From NCBI RefSeq assembly GCF_932526225.1, contig NC_064040.1, forward strand, positions 4,647,681 to 4,711,680: a stretch of 64,000 nt of DNA, written 5' to 3'. The notes under the pieces were generated by a model. That model searched no databases. It saw only the letters and a list, made by a program, of their open reading frames with translations, and was not told where the DNA came from. Source of the DNA: Nematostella vectensis (taxonomy: Eukaryota > Cnidaria > Anthozoa > Actiniaria > Edwardsiidae). Positions 11,981 to 23,624 of this stretch are shown here, piece by piece. The position numbers and the translations under genes are program-made. The first letter of the stretch is position 1. Every line of letters starts with the position of its first letter.

Positions 11981-14785
11981 TGTACAGGACCCGAAATGAC
12001 CCCAAAACGATCCCAGGACCCAAAATGATCCCCAAAAGTACCCCAACCGATCCCGGAACCCGAAACGATACAGAGGAGTCCCCAAATCAACCTCAAGGAA
12101 TTGCGGTAATGGACAAAGGGGAAGCAGAGAAATCACTTGCAATTTCAAAAACATAATTAAGGGTTTTGCCATGACGGTAAAGCCATAAACAGAGTACAAA
12201 ACAAATAAACATTTTTAACTGCTACTAAAAGGAATACAACATAACCATAGCACATCCTTGCTCAGAACAACCAAACTGTTGACCTTTCATCACACTAAAC
12301 ATTTGCAGTTCCGAGACATGACTGTGACACTGTAAATCTCGTTTCTGGTAAACATCAGCCCTAAAAATTCATATTCATTTGACAACAAAATGTGTATTTC
12401 AACACGAAATCCATGTTCATCATGAGCGAATATTAATTGACACATTTTAGGCAGCCGGTTTGGCCTAAAAGATGGCGGAAAGACAAAAGCACACTGAGTA
12501 ATGCACTCGAACAACACTTTTACTACAGTAGCAAGATGTGGCTTTTGTTGAAAGCAAAATTTATGTGAGTTTTGAATTTCCTTCATGTAGTCGGCTGTTC
12601 AACACTGCATGATCTCATGGTAGGTCTTTCATTCACCGAATACGAACAAACATGCACAAAAGTAACCTTAAGAATAACCTTATGTTTTATCTGTGGATCG
12701 ATGTGGAGACGTTCTTTTAAGTCTTGTTATCTATAAATGATTTATTCACGCCTGGTTCTTCAAATTACTATCACGGGAATTTCCATTTGACCCCGATTTC
12801 TGACTCAACCACTGTATTTCCCGCGCAGTCGTATATAAAAATCTTAATACTATGGTTTTATTTAATGTAAATTTCTGGATAGTGACAAAAATGACGCTAA
12901 AATGTTTCATATGTTTTTAAAACTGAAAGCCAATTCTTCATTCCACGAGATTGAGAATGTAGTTTCAGAATTTAAAAATAAGTCAAGCACAGGAGCAGAC
13001 GATCTAAACCCAAAGGTTATTAAGCCAGTAATAAGTTCAATATCAACACTCTTATCACATATAATTAACAACTCATTTAATAGTGAAATATTTCCAGACA
13101 AACTAAAAATAGCAAAAGTAACTCCTATTTTCAAATCGGATGATATAAAACAATTCTCGAATTATAGACCAATTTCAGTACTCCCATTCTTTTCAAAAAT
13201 ACTAGAAAAACTTGCGCACAAAAGACTATATTCATTTCTAGAAAAATATAATGTACTCTCTAGCAACCAATTTGGATTCCGGAAAAATAACTCAACTATC
13301 AATGCAATCTTAACGTTTGTTGAACATTTATATAAAGACTTTGAGGAAGGTAAATCGACATTAGGAGTATACCTTGATCTATCAAAAGCTTTTGACACAG
13401 TTAATCATACAATCTTGATTTCTAAATTAGAACACTATGGCATCAGGGGAATTCCACTTGAATGGTTTAAAAGTTACTTATCGAATAGGCAGCAGTTTGT
13501 TAAATATCAAAACTGCCACTCAGACAATAACTTAATAACATGTGGAGTCCCTCAGGGCTCAATACTTGGCCCCTTATTATTCTTAATATACATCAACGAT
13601 ATGCAAAATGCTTCCAACAAATTAAATTTTATTTTATTTGCAGACGATACAAGTGTATTTTTAAGTGATTCCAATATATCTGATCTCTATAAAATAATGA
13701 ACTTAGAATTATCTCAACTATCAACATGGTTCAAGGCAAACAAGTTATCCCTTAACATAAAGAAAACTAAATATCAACTTTTCAATCGTGATAGAGCTAA
13801 AAAGAAATCGAAAACTAGGAATATAGAACCAGCAAATTTAAATGTCACAATTAATAGCAAAGAAATAGAACAGGTAGATTCTTTTAAATTTCTTGGTATC
13901 TACATAGACTCAAAACTTAATTGGCAAAGTCACATTAACATCGTGTGTCAGAAAATAGCAAAGAACATAGGAATAATAAGATATATAAGCCGCTATCTTC
14001 CACAGAAAGCTTTAATGACACTTTACTATTCCCTTGTCTATCCATACTTAACATATGGAAATATATTATGGGCAAACAGCTTTTCTTTAGACAAACAAGG
14101 GCATATCAGTAAAAAGTTAGACAAACTCTTAAAACTTCAAAAGAAAATAGTTAGAATTATTTCACATTCACATTTCCTAGCCCATACGAAGACAAATTTC
14201 AAAAATCTGAACATTTCAAGAATAGACGAGATCCACTACTTGGAGACAGCTACTTTTATGTATAGGTTAACTCACGGTATATTACCAAACATTTTGGTCA
14301 CTATTTTAAAAAATGAAACACAGTCACATTCTTACAGTACCCGAACTTCAAATAATCTTTACATTAAATTCAAAAAAACTTCATTTGGACAGCAATCCAT
14401 TTCTTATAGAGAAAAAAAGCTGTGGAACAATTAGAATTCTGAAATAAAATCAAAACCAAGCATTCCATCTTTCAAAACGAGCATACGGAAACAGCTTATT
14501 GATGACCTGGGGCATGATTCATAATGTTTGATAAAATAACTAGATGATTGCTTGTGATTTATAATCAGAATAGTTATACTTGATTACCAATGACATGTAA
14601 TGATTTAAAAAAGTGTACTGTGTTAATCACATCTTAAGAGCCAAAACAAAAACAAAAAACTTTGAAAACTCTGAAAACTATAAATAGCGTCGCGAGTCAG
14701 CGGCTACACGTAGGCTATCCTGGGGATCGTTTCGGGTCACAGGATCAGTTGAGGAACTTTTGGGGATCGTTTCGGGTCCTGTACA
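11981..14785. mobile_element. 2.8-kb TIR DNA element with GAAC target duplication
   Basis: The left end starts TGTACAGGACCCGAAA. The right end is its reverse complement (TTTCGGGTCCTGTACA) ending at 14785, and further GATCCCC/GGGTC motifs extend both repeats over about 90 bp. GAAC flanks both sides (11977-11980 and 14786-14789). The empty site is seen in related TPR units as ...GGGGAAC followed by CTGTGGTGACTATG. No transposase is recognised; the interior is dominated by a non-LTR retrotransposon. Superfamily not assigned. Confidence 0.75.
12902..14434 (+). pseudogene. Non-LTR retrotransposon reverse transcriptase (CR1/jockey-like), 5'-truncated
   Basis: A 510-residue open frame carries the reverse transcriptase core of a LINE: KVTPIFKSDD, NYRPISVLPFFSKILEK, NQFGFRKNNST, YLDLSKAFDTVNH, CGVPQGSILGPLLFLIYIND and the catalytic FADDTSVF. 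A C-terminal region follows with SFKFLGIYID and LTYGNILWANS. The endonuclease expected upstream is missing: 12200-12900 shows no such domain. The element is therefore 5'-truncated or rearranged, although the remaining frame is open. A short A-rich tail occurs near 14645-14660. It lies wholly inside the TIR element, so it inserted into that element or was carried by it. Much more AT-rich than its surroundings. Confidence 0.88.
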
Positions 14786-14989
14786 GAACCAATGGTGACT
14801 ATGATGAGACGATGAAGTACCACAAACAAGAGAAGACAACAGATACAATCACCCATACTGGGAGGGCCTTTGTCCTCGTAGGGGACTACGTCAGACTGTA
14901 TTAGAGCTTTACAAATCTTCATCACTACCCCCGGACGATGATGTCATTGTACAGTAGGTCAGGAGCACATGTAGAAACCGGACAATGCT

Positions 14990-16000
14990 AATTCCTAGTC
15001 ATAACCTCGTTTCCTGGCTTCTATTGGCTGAGCGGCTTGTCGGTTAATGACGTCACTTTTGATATGCCGCTAGCCCTGAAGCCTGGCAAAACACTCGAGA
15101 TCGGCAAATCGACGTGTCTATGGGCTTATAGAGCTCAGTCGAGATGTCTATGGCTTATAAGGGAAACTGTACGAGCGTTTAATTAAGCGTGAAATCAATC
15201 GAGTATAGTACGAACTCACATATCTCACTGCTAATGAGATTATTTACTTCATCTGAGCTTGGTTTTTGTAGATTCTCGATACGCAAGCGTAATGTTAACG
15301 TGATATTTTATCCGGATCACACACGAAGTCCAATTCGTAAAGTATTTGTTGTTTACCGCCACACAGCGGTATTTTATAACAAGCGACCTAATAATAGTTT
15401 AGAATATTTGCTTATACCAATCAAATAATAATATTCAAATTCGAACAGTTAAAGTCGCGATTTTCGCCTTTTGAAATGATAAGTCCTAGCGTTTTGCCAG
15501 GCGTTGGGACAGCTTATCGCAGAGAATGTTTGACAACAGAGGGCTGTTACTAGGGGCCTGGGGACGAGGCTATCCTCGACAGATGTTATGTCTGTATCCC
15601 TTACCCTTTTTGGTGATTCAAAGTATCCAAGAGGTTTTTTAATGTTTTCAAAATTATGAAGGGCCATAAAGCCATGATTGTTGATTTTTTTTAATAATTG
15701 CAATTCCAGCGCGCTAAAAAAAGCAAAACAATGATTGAAGCGGACTCCCAAATATTTTTTTGCAATGCCCAATTAAGTAAATGGGCGAGCTAGAAAAATG
15801 AATATTAATTAAACAAGATTAATGGATTTTTGAAGAGGTACAAAGGGCTTTAAAAGAGACAGGAGACTAGCATAAACCACAAATGTTTTCAAGGAGATGT
15901 AAGTTGCTGTCATTATACCTTGGAGCACTTTGTACATCTTTATTTAGACCATCAAGAAAAAATATGTAACATAGCATTTGTAACAAAATTACAGCACAGT
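14990..16000. other. Gene-poor stretch between TPR relics
   Basis: No exon with both splice signals and a recognisable product is visible. From about 15580 (ATGTTATGTCTGTATCCC, then GGTGATTCAAAGTATC) it resembles the 3' flank of the other TPR units (16967 onward and 46586 onward), so it is probably repeat-unit flank. Confidence 0.4.
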
Positions 16001-16004
16001 CTTC

Positions 16005-16960
16005 AATAGAAATCGAGGCGTGAAGTCTCATTGTTAACTATTTGTGGACGGGTATTCTGCAGTTGCTGCACAGTGATGAGTGCACTATAGTGTTCGATCA
16101 GCAGGTAGAAATCTAAATAGATTGCCAAGTTTACCAGCTCTTGATTGCCTGAAGAAGTGTAAGGAATCAAATGATCTTGGCAAGTAAAGGGAGGCCCTGG
16201 AATATTTCCAACAAGCGCTGCAAGTGTACGTAAGCACTGGTAACGAGATCATCAATTAGAAGTAGTTAGAATATTGGTGTTGTGCAAGCGAATCTTGGTA
16301 ATTATGAGGAGGATTATAAAGAGCAGGTAGACTTGCTTCAGAATATTGGTACTGGGCAAAAGGTCACGTTTTGCACATCACCAATGTTCTGAGGCACTTC
16401 TGCTGAAGGAACTAGGAAATTACAAGAAGGCGATTAAGACCTACAAACAAGCGCCGCAAGTGTACATGCGGATTTGTAACAAGAGCGATTGAGCACACGT
16501 GAGTCAGAATATTGCTTATGTTCTATAAGTATTCCTGGTAATTTTGAGGAGGCGATGTAACTCTACCAATAAGTGCTACTGCTTCAAAATATCGGTGTTG
16601 GGTAAAAGGTCACATTTTACACAGTACCGATATTGTGAAGCACGTTTGCAAATTAAAGCTACCAACAAGCGCTGTAACTCCACACGAAGACAGGTAACGA
16701 GAGAAATCAAGCCCGTGTGATGTGTCAGAATACTGGTAATGTGCATGGGGAACCTGTGGTGACTATGAGGAGACGATGAAGTACCCCAAACAAGAGAAGA
16801 CAACAGATACAATCACCCATATACTACTGGGAGGGCCTTTGTCCTCGTAGGGGACTACGTCAGACTGTATAAGAGCTTTACAAATCTTCATCACTACTCC
16901 CGGACGATGATGTCATTGTACAGTAGGTCAGGAGCACATGTAGAAACCGGACAATACTAA
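16005..16960 (+). pseudogene. Decayed TPR-repeat unit, copy A unit 2
   Basis: This has the same plan as the unit at 11200 but without insertions. It contains the ALDCLKKCKESNDLGK region, EALEYFQQALQVYVS, LLLKELGNYKKAIKTYKQAP and the GDYEETMKYPKQEKT tail. In-frame stops (for example just after the QVYVS segment and TGA after NKSD) make it non-functional as a continuous protein. It closely matches the copy B units at 44680 and 45660. Confidence 0.6.
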
Positions 16961-16999
16961 TTTCTAGACCGATGTTATGTCTATTTCCCACTTTTTTGT

Positions 17000-18700
17000 G
17001 GTTCAAAGTATCTCATTAAGAAAATGTTATCAAAATAATGTAGGGCTTTAAAGTCATGATTGTTAAATTTTTTAATGAATACAGTTCTAGGGCAATAAAA
17101 AGCGCAACAATGATTGAAGCAGACTTCCAAATATGGTGTGCAAAGTCCAAATAAGGAAATGAGCGAGCTAGAAAAATGAAGTTTAATTAAACAACATTAA
17201 CGATACCGTAGACCCAAATGGCTTTATTTCGGGTAAATTTTTTTTATTATGCCATTCGATGACAATAGGCACGCCCTAGATGTTAGCGGAAAAAAAACAC
17301 CAAAATCTCCGCCAGATATTCAAGAAAAACCGAATTCGAGCGAGTTTTGCGTTATTCTCGAAGGCGTCAATAATCCCATAATCCTGTTTACTTAGCCCGC
17401 GATCAACATCCGGGGAACTTAGTTTTACCGCTTTTCTCCTCTAATTAGCATACAAGCGCGTTTTAGCACGTTTTATCCTAGATTTATCCGTATTTAAATC
17501 AACTTTATAAGCGTTTACACTAAATTTTGCATAGTTGTAAACTATGCCAAGATTAAGTAAGAATCCTTGGCTTCCTTCGAAGAAGGTTAAGCGAGGAAGA
17601 AGGCCCAAAACAAAGAGTTGTCTCCGTTCGCGGTCTTTTTAATTTTTCCGCGCTCTTTTCTTCGGTACAAGCTCGTTTCGGTCTAGGCATCTTCCTTCAC
17701 TTGCATGGCTACCGCTATGACATTTGAGCGCCTTGGGGTTTTCCCGCTGCGTGTCGAGCGTGCAATGTAATTGGTTGCCATACGCGGCTCTATGTGCTCT
17801 TTGTCTGTCATTGCTGTCACGCTGCCTCTAATGTTTACACAACTTCAATCCCCGATATCTCGCAATCAAATTTCACCCCAACTTACTCTAAATATGTGAA
17901 TCAAAGGTACACTTCTAACCGCCCGATTCCTGAGCAACTTGGCAAGCGTCTTGTATAGATATTGTTCTGTCACACCGTGCCGCGGATAATCAATAGCTTT
18001 ATTCGCTACGGATTTAATTAGCGCGTTGTAGCCAAAGAAGCTAAAATTATTCCACGCCTAACTTTAAGCCTTGATTATTAATCAACGAGGCTGTGTGACG
18101 TCAAATGTAGACACGGTTTGTCAGTTCAGTAGATGACGAAGGATATAAAGCAAATCCCGAGAGGTTACGCGCTTTTGGTGTGTATAAATAATTCGCATGT
18201 TTAAAAGTGGTCGATTTCGCACTTCGGACCAGACAAAAGCACTCAAAATTAAGCGAGTATAAAAAATGATCATTTTAGGAAGAAAGTACAATGATTAAGC
18301 TTTAAATTGATATATAGTTTGTTAGCATTTGCTTTAATCCAACGCGAGCGCGAGCAATTTTGCCGGGACGATCGGGGTAATTACCGCTTGGTTCTACGGT
18401 ATCCTTAATTGATTTTTGAAGAGGTAAAAAGGGCTTTAAAGGAGACAGGAGACTAGCATAAACCACAAATGTTTTCAAGGAGATGTAAGTTGCTGTCATT
18501 ATACCTTGGAGCACTTTGTACATCTTTATTTAGATCATCAAGAAAAATATGTAACATAGCATTTGTAACAAAATTACAGCATGAGTCATAGAATATAATT
18601 TTGTTAAAAAAATATATCTTATTTAGGCAATATGGTAAAAGCGATGAATTACAAAAACCCTATATTATATTAAAGTCTGTCCAGAACCCCTTGTGCTTGT
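17000..18700. other. Gene-poor duplicated sequence with one short basic ORF
   Basis: The stretch is nearly identical to 46600-48320 in copy B. The only notable reading frame is 32 codons at 17544-17642 (copy B 47163-47261): it starts MPRLSKNPWLPSKK, continues VKRGRRPKTK, and ends with a stop. It is lysine/arginine-rich. It has no splice or family support and may be chance. Nothing else is recognised. Confidence 0.3.
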
Positions 18701-19099
18701 TGTGAACGTTGTTTGGAGGTTATAAAATCTTGCATACCACGTTCATGTTACATAGGCTGAGTCATGGTGTGTGTGGCCAGTTTTGGCAGACTGGGTTATG
18801 TTGCTTGACCGCGAGTAGCAGGCCTTTTCAAGTTACACAGGTTATATACCTAAAACCTGTTATGCTTGGAGGAATCAGCTCGGCTTGGAAGCGGTTGGCA
18901 CTTCCAATACTCAAAGCAGAAAGGAAGAAAAACATTAAGAAACGCAATTTATAAAAATGAGTGGGAAACGCGATGGATTTTTCCACATTTCAACAAATGT
19001 AACAAATCCCCCCTGGTAATTTACTCAAATAATTTCACAAAATTTTAACCCATTTTCCATAAATTTAAGGAATTTTTTATCATTTCCCAAGGAGGTATA

Positions 19100-19250
19100 T
19101 TTGCCAAGCACACGATACCTTGTTATCAAGCACGTGATACCTTGCTGCCAATCACGTGATACCTTGCTATCAACCACGTGATACCTTGCTACCAGCACGT
19201 GATGCCTCGTTACCAACCACGTGATAGCTGTTACCAAGCACGCAAAACCT
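19100..19250. repeat. About 21-bp minisatellite with CACGTGATACCTTG
   Basis: About seven units of the form CACGTGATACCTTGCTACCAA, each with a CACGTG palindrome in most copies, lie just downstream of the last exon of the discoidin gene, in its probable 3' UTR or 3' flank. Copy B has the same array at about 48740-48880. E-box-like CACGTG sites recur every unit, but no regulatory role is shown. Confidence 0.75.
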
Positions 19251-22200
19251 CGTTGCCATGACGAAGCTCTAGACGAAGCGCTACGTTGTTGTTCCATGTT
19301 CTAGGATGAATTCTCAGCCATCGTGTCTTGAGATTAGGCTTGAATTCATTACGCTTTACGGTGGTGCCATCGGTATTACCCATAAATACCTATTGATATG
19401 GAATGCATTAGACAGATTTTCCACGTTATGTCATTCTAGTAGAATACCAAGTGTGAGAAAGCACTTCCATCGGCTGATAATAACATCAAACAATTGATTC
19501 GTGAATACTTTATCTAAGAAGTACGTGCTGGCTTGTTTGCAGAGAAATTAAGCCCAGCTTATAGAACCGTGGACACTTTTGTTGTTGTTTCCTTTATTTT
19601 TTTTAATGTTAAATTGTTATTATTGATGGATAAACTGTGTGATTAAATCTCGGACTAACCATCTAAGAAAAACGTTTACACTTCGTTAAACAAATTCAAC
19701 CGAAAATATCGCAACAGTTTTCCCAAACCAGTCGATGGAAATGGATACTGTCTCACAATTGGTACTTTGCTTGGATGACAAAATGGCGGCTGACAGAGAT
19801 TAACGCACCTTATCGCGGTCGCCATTCTGGTGCACAAACCAAGTCTCCCCGTCAAGCGAAGTCGACACTCTGTATGTCTTCACCTGTACCGTTGCAGGAC
19901 TGTCCTTGTGGTGAAAGTTTCTAACCAATCAGGTAGGACTACATTTGTCCAATCATAGACCTTGTTAGAATACCACACGTGTGACACTGGGATCGAGTGG
20001 CAGAACAGTCTTCCCTGGGATCGAGTTTGGTACGGCAGAACGGTCGTTTGTTGATAATATAACTGATTTCTGAGGAATTGATAAAGCAGAGAAACACTCA
20101 AAAAGCAGAGAAACACCCAAGAGAAAAGGATTCAGCAAAAGCCGTGTCATGTTCCCTTACTGGAGTCCGTCCTAAGACGGAGACAAGCCATTAAGAGGTG
20201 ATTCTCGCTCCTCGAAAAATCGAGTCTTTCGTACCGTCCTTCGCTTGGGGAGATATCCACAATTAAGCAGGTCAAGTAGTTCATCGGAAATATATTTGAA
20301 GGCTACTACTGATAAACAAGTGAACGCAATGCGAGTAAAACATTCAATTGATAGTCAATCAGTTCCACTATCTAAGTTGGGCTAAGTTGTACAGTAAGAT
20401 TGCAGCTATAAGCTTACAATTATCACACAGTCCCCTAAGTAACCTGATTTGATCTTTCTCTGTCTCATAAAAATCAATACGGTGAATTGGCATATCCTCA
20501 GATTTGCCTTTTCTAAGGGTCTGTTTACATTACGAATATCAACCCTAGCTGAAGCTTTAGTATGGCCAGGCGACTGAAAATGTTTTTCATATTGTAGCTA
20601 GCTTCAGCCTGCACTAAATTCGTTTTTGAACAGTTAAAACTATTCACAGCACCTCGGCATGTTCTTAGCAGTTCTTAAAATTTGGTGAAACGCTGGACGT
20701 TCATATAAAATAAGGTCCTCATAAAAAAAGTGTTCTTTATTTATGTGATTACATGGAGATATTCCATCCACTACTGGAGCTTGGGGTGAAAATCCTAGCA
20801 CGGGTAAGCAGCCCAGGCTGGAAATCTCGCTCATATAATAGAAAAAGCAATTTTACAAGCATTTTAGGAATACCCGGTTGGACCCCCTGACTGTGCTGAA
20901 AACTCAGCCTGGGTTGAAATTTTTAATGAGATAAAAAGAAATCAACAGTCGTTAGAATGCTTCTCTATCAGGCGTGTCATCACCATTGACCACCAAAAAG
21001 TTGGTATTTGATTTTGAACAGTTGTCATGTTAGACTTTTTCCATAGCTATCTATGACTGCCAAATGCTGCAAATGCTGTTTGTGTGCCTGCCAATCCTTT
21101 GCACCATATCAAATCCTTGCTTAAACAATCCATTAAATTTCATATTTATACTAATAACTATTAGAAAATGATCACTGACACCTCAACCAATCAGCACTCA
21201 CTATTTGAACCCCCTAAATCTCATAGTAATTAAAGTTTCAAGGGGCAATAGAGAATTAGAGAATGAGTGGGGAGAATTAGTCAATAGAGAATGAGGCAAT
21301 AGAGAATTAGTGGGGAGTGTAGTTAGAAATAAGTGCTTACTACTTAGTGATTAGTATTCCCTAAGTTGCAACTTTGTTTTCATTGTTTTCCTGGATTATT
21401 GTTGAAATGCCAAATTAGCTATAGAGAACTTGCTATAGAGCGTATTGATGTTTTTATTGCTGGCTTAGCAACCTATCTACTGCTATGTTAACGGGGATTT
21501 GTTACTCTGAAGACATTATGCACTTGTATTTTATATTTCACTGATTTTTTATTTATGTAAATAAATTATAATTTTATAATTCTGATGTAAAAAAGTTGTA
21601 ATTTTTAATCAAATTACAAGCAAAACTGTTGTCAGCAACAGACTGCCACCATCCCCAGACTGAAAAGACACCTCAGTGCATTGTTGGAAACTTCAAGGCA
21701 TACTGCTTGATCAGCAGTAGCTGAACTTGACTAATAGTGTGGGACTTGAAATAGGGGGAAGGTTTCTGTTTTTGGTCTGTTTTTCCCAAAAATTTGCGCA
21801 AAAGTACATTAATGGGGTAATTAATAAGTTGTTATTTCTATGTAATCTAAGTAACAATGGCACTTAATCACCTTTAACAGTAAATAAATTAGCCTCAGCT
21901 TCAGAAACTGGGTCTTCATTTAGTGTAAAAGTTTTTTTTAACATGTTTTTTTTAACTTTGTCTTTGGCTACTTCTTATACGTTCATCTGACATTGCTATT
22001 CCTCATTTGCCCAGATAGTGTTTTTAAGATGAATTTCTAACATCTTCAACATGTTCTCTTGACTCAATTGTAATATGTAATACAAGGTTACAATGATTTT
22101 TCTTTGTCACAGGGGCTTCACCACCTTGATTATCTCATCCTGACCAAGTCATTGCACTGCAGTTGTCCACATATCACAGTTGGTTATTGCCCTTGACAAA

Positions 22201-22979
22201 TACTGCAGAGGAATTCCCTTTTTATTTATTTCAGGCAGTGTCAAATTTTGTTATTCAATGTCAAAGGTGCCAAGGTTAACAAAATTGAACCAGAGATTTT
22301 GTCATCTTTAGCTCTAAGGCGGCACCAAGCAAATAGTTCAGTTTTGAATTCAACTGTGCCATTGGAATTAAGGACACATATAAAGACAGTGTGAGCCTAA
22401 GTTTCAGATTATTGGTTCACAAATAACATCGAGATCATGAAGAATTCACATGTTTTACATTGTTTTATTTCAAGCTCTAGGAGATTTTCACTTGTATGTT
22501 ACACTTGACTTATACTACCTTTGTCCATCTATTCAGCAGGCATGATGGATTTCCAAATTTGATTACTGAAGCAACCTTTGTCACATCATAGCTTTTAATG
22601 TTCTGTTGTAGTTATGTAACTATTTATTTGCATAATCTTTCAATAAATCACATGTTTCTTTGATGACTCCATTGTCTCTGAATGGCAATGAAACATATTC
22701 CAAAAGCAGCTGTTCACTAACCAAATCAACATTCCCCTACTGTGATATGCTGCCCTTTAATCCCCCCCTCTATAATATGCCCCCCCCTCTCAATGATCTG
22801 CCCTTCCTTTCTGCCAACCCTCTTTAATAAGCCATCTTTTAAAAAGAACATAGCTCTCTAATAAGCTGCCCCTCTGATAAGCAATCCCTTTCTAGCAAGC
22901 CACGACTCTATTAACCCACCCCTTGGCAAAATTTCTAGTATTACATTATTTACATACCAGTGTGCACCTTCTGTTAGGC

Positions 22980-23506
22980 TGCATAGAGTGCATTATTTAA
23001 TAAGCCACCCTCTCTATTAAGCCAACCTTATGAAACAAGCCAGTCCTCTCCAATAAGTCACCCTTTTAATAAGCCAGCCCTCTCTAATAAATCACCCATC
23101 TCCAATAAGCCAGCCCTCTCTAATAAATCACTCATCTCTAATAAGCCAGCCCTCTCTAAAAGCCACCCCTCTCTAATATGGCAGCCCTCTCTAATAAGCC
23201 ACCCCTCTCTAATAAGCCATCCCTCTCTAATAAGCCACCCCTCTCTAATAAGCCACCCCTCTCTAATAAGCCACCCCTCTCTAATAAGCCACCCCTCTCT
23301 AATAAGCCACCCCTCTCTAATAAGCCACCCATCTCTAATAAGCCACCCCTCTCTAATAAGCCACCCATCTCTAATAAGCCACCCCCCTCTAATAAGCCAT
23401 CCCTCTCTAATAAGCCAGCCCTCTCTGATAAGCCATCCCTTTCTAATAAGCCACCCCTCTCTGATGAGCCATCCCTCTCTAATAAGCCAAACCTGTCTCA
23501 TAAGGG
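22980..23506. repeat. 18-bp minisatellite, left arm (CTCTCTAATAAGCCACCC)
   Basis: More than 25 units, mostly 18 bp, read CTCTCTAATAAGCCACCC. Degenerate versions extend left to about 22740 and a G18 run bounds it at about 23504-23520. As 18 is a multiple of three, both strands show spurious open frames of repeated hexapeptides. The reverse complement of the same array occurs at 26565-27145. Confidence 0.9.
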
Positions 23507-23624
23507 GGGGGGGGGGGGGTGGAGGGGTGAATAGGGGTCTCCCTAGCAGGATTCTTTCCTACGTGTGGCCAATATAAGTTTTGACACCTATGCGGCAGAG
23601 AAAGGGCGTGGTCCCTAAACTCTA

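Larger units (their letters stand above)
11200..14985 (+). pseudogene. Decayed TPR-repeat protein unit, copy A unit 1 (interrupted by a TIR element)
   Basis: Fragments read as tetratricopeptide repeats of the kinesin-light-chain-like type: KYREALEYLQQALQVYVS near 11330, then LKELGNYMEVIKTYKQALQVY and NDRAHVSQNIAYVL (11595-11720). The tail after the insertion has GDYDETMKYHKQEKTT. Stops and frameshifts separate the pieces, and the unit is cut by the element at 11981-14785. Four related units occur in the window (here, 16005-16960, 44680-45640, 45660-46590), so the family has been tandemly duplicated and has decayed. The intact parent gene is not in the window. Confidence 0.65.

Noticed and set aside
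19025-19297. 90-codon minus-strand ORF with repeated LVTRYHV
   Set aside because: It is the last discoidin exon of copy A running on into the CACGTG minisatellite after loss of its stop.
23058-23534. Open frames of 70-147 codons on both strands with repeated WLIREG or SNKPPL units
   Set aside because: Produced by the 18-bp minisatellite, whose unit is a multiple of three; the same occurs at 26734-27174.
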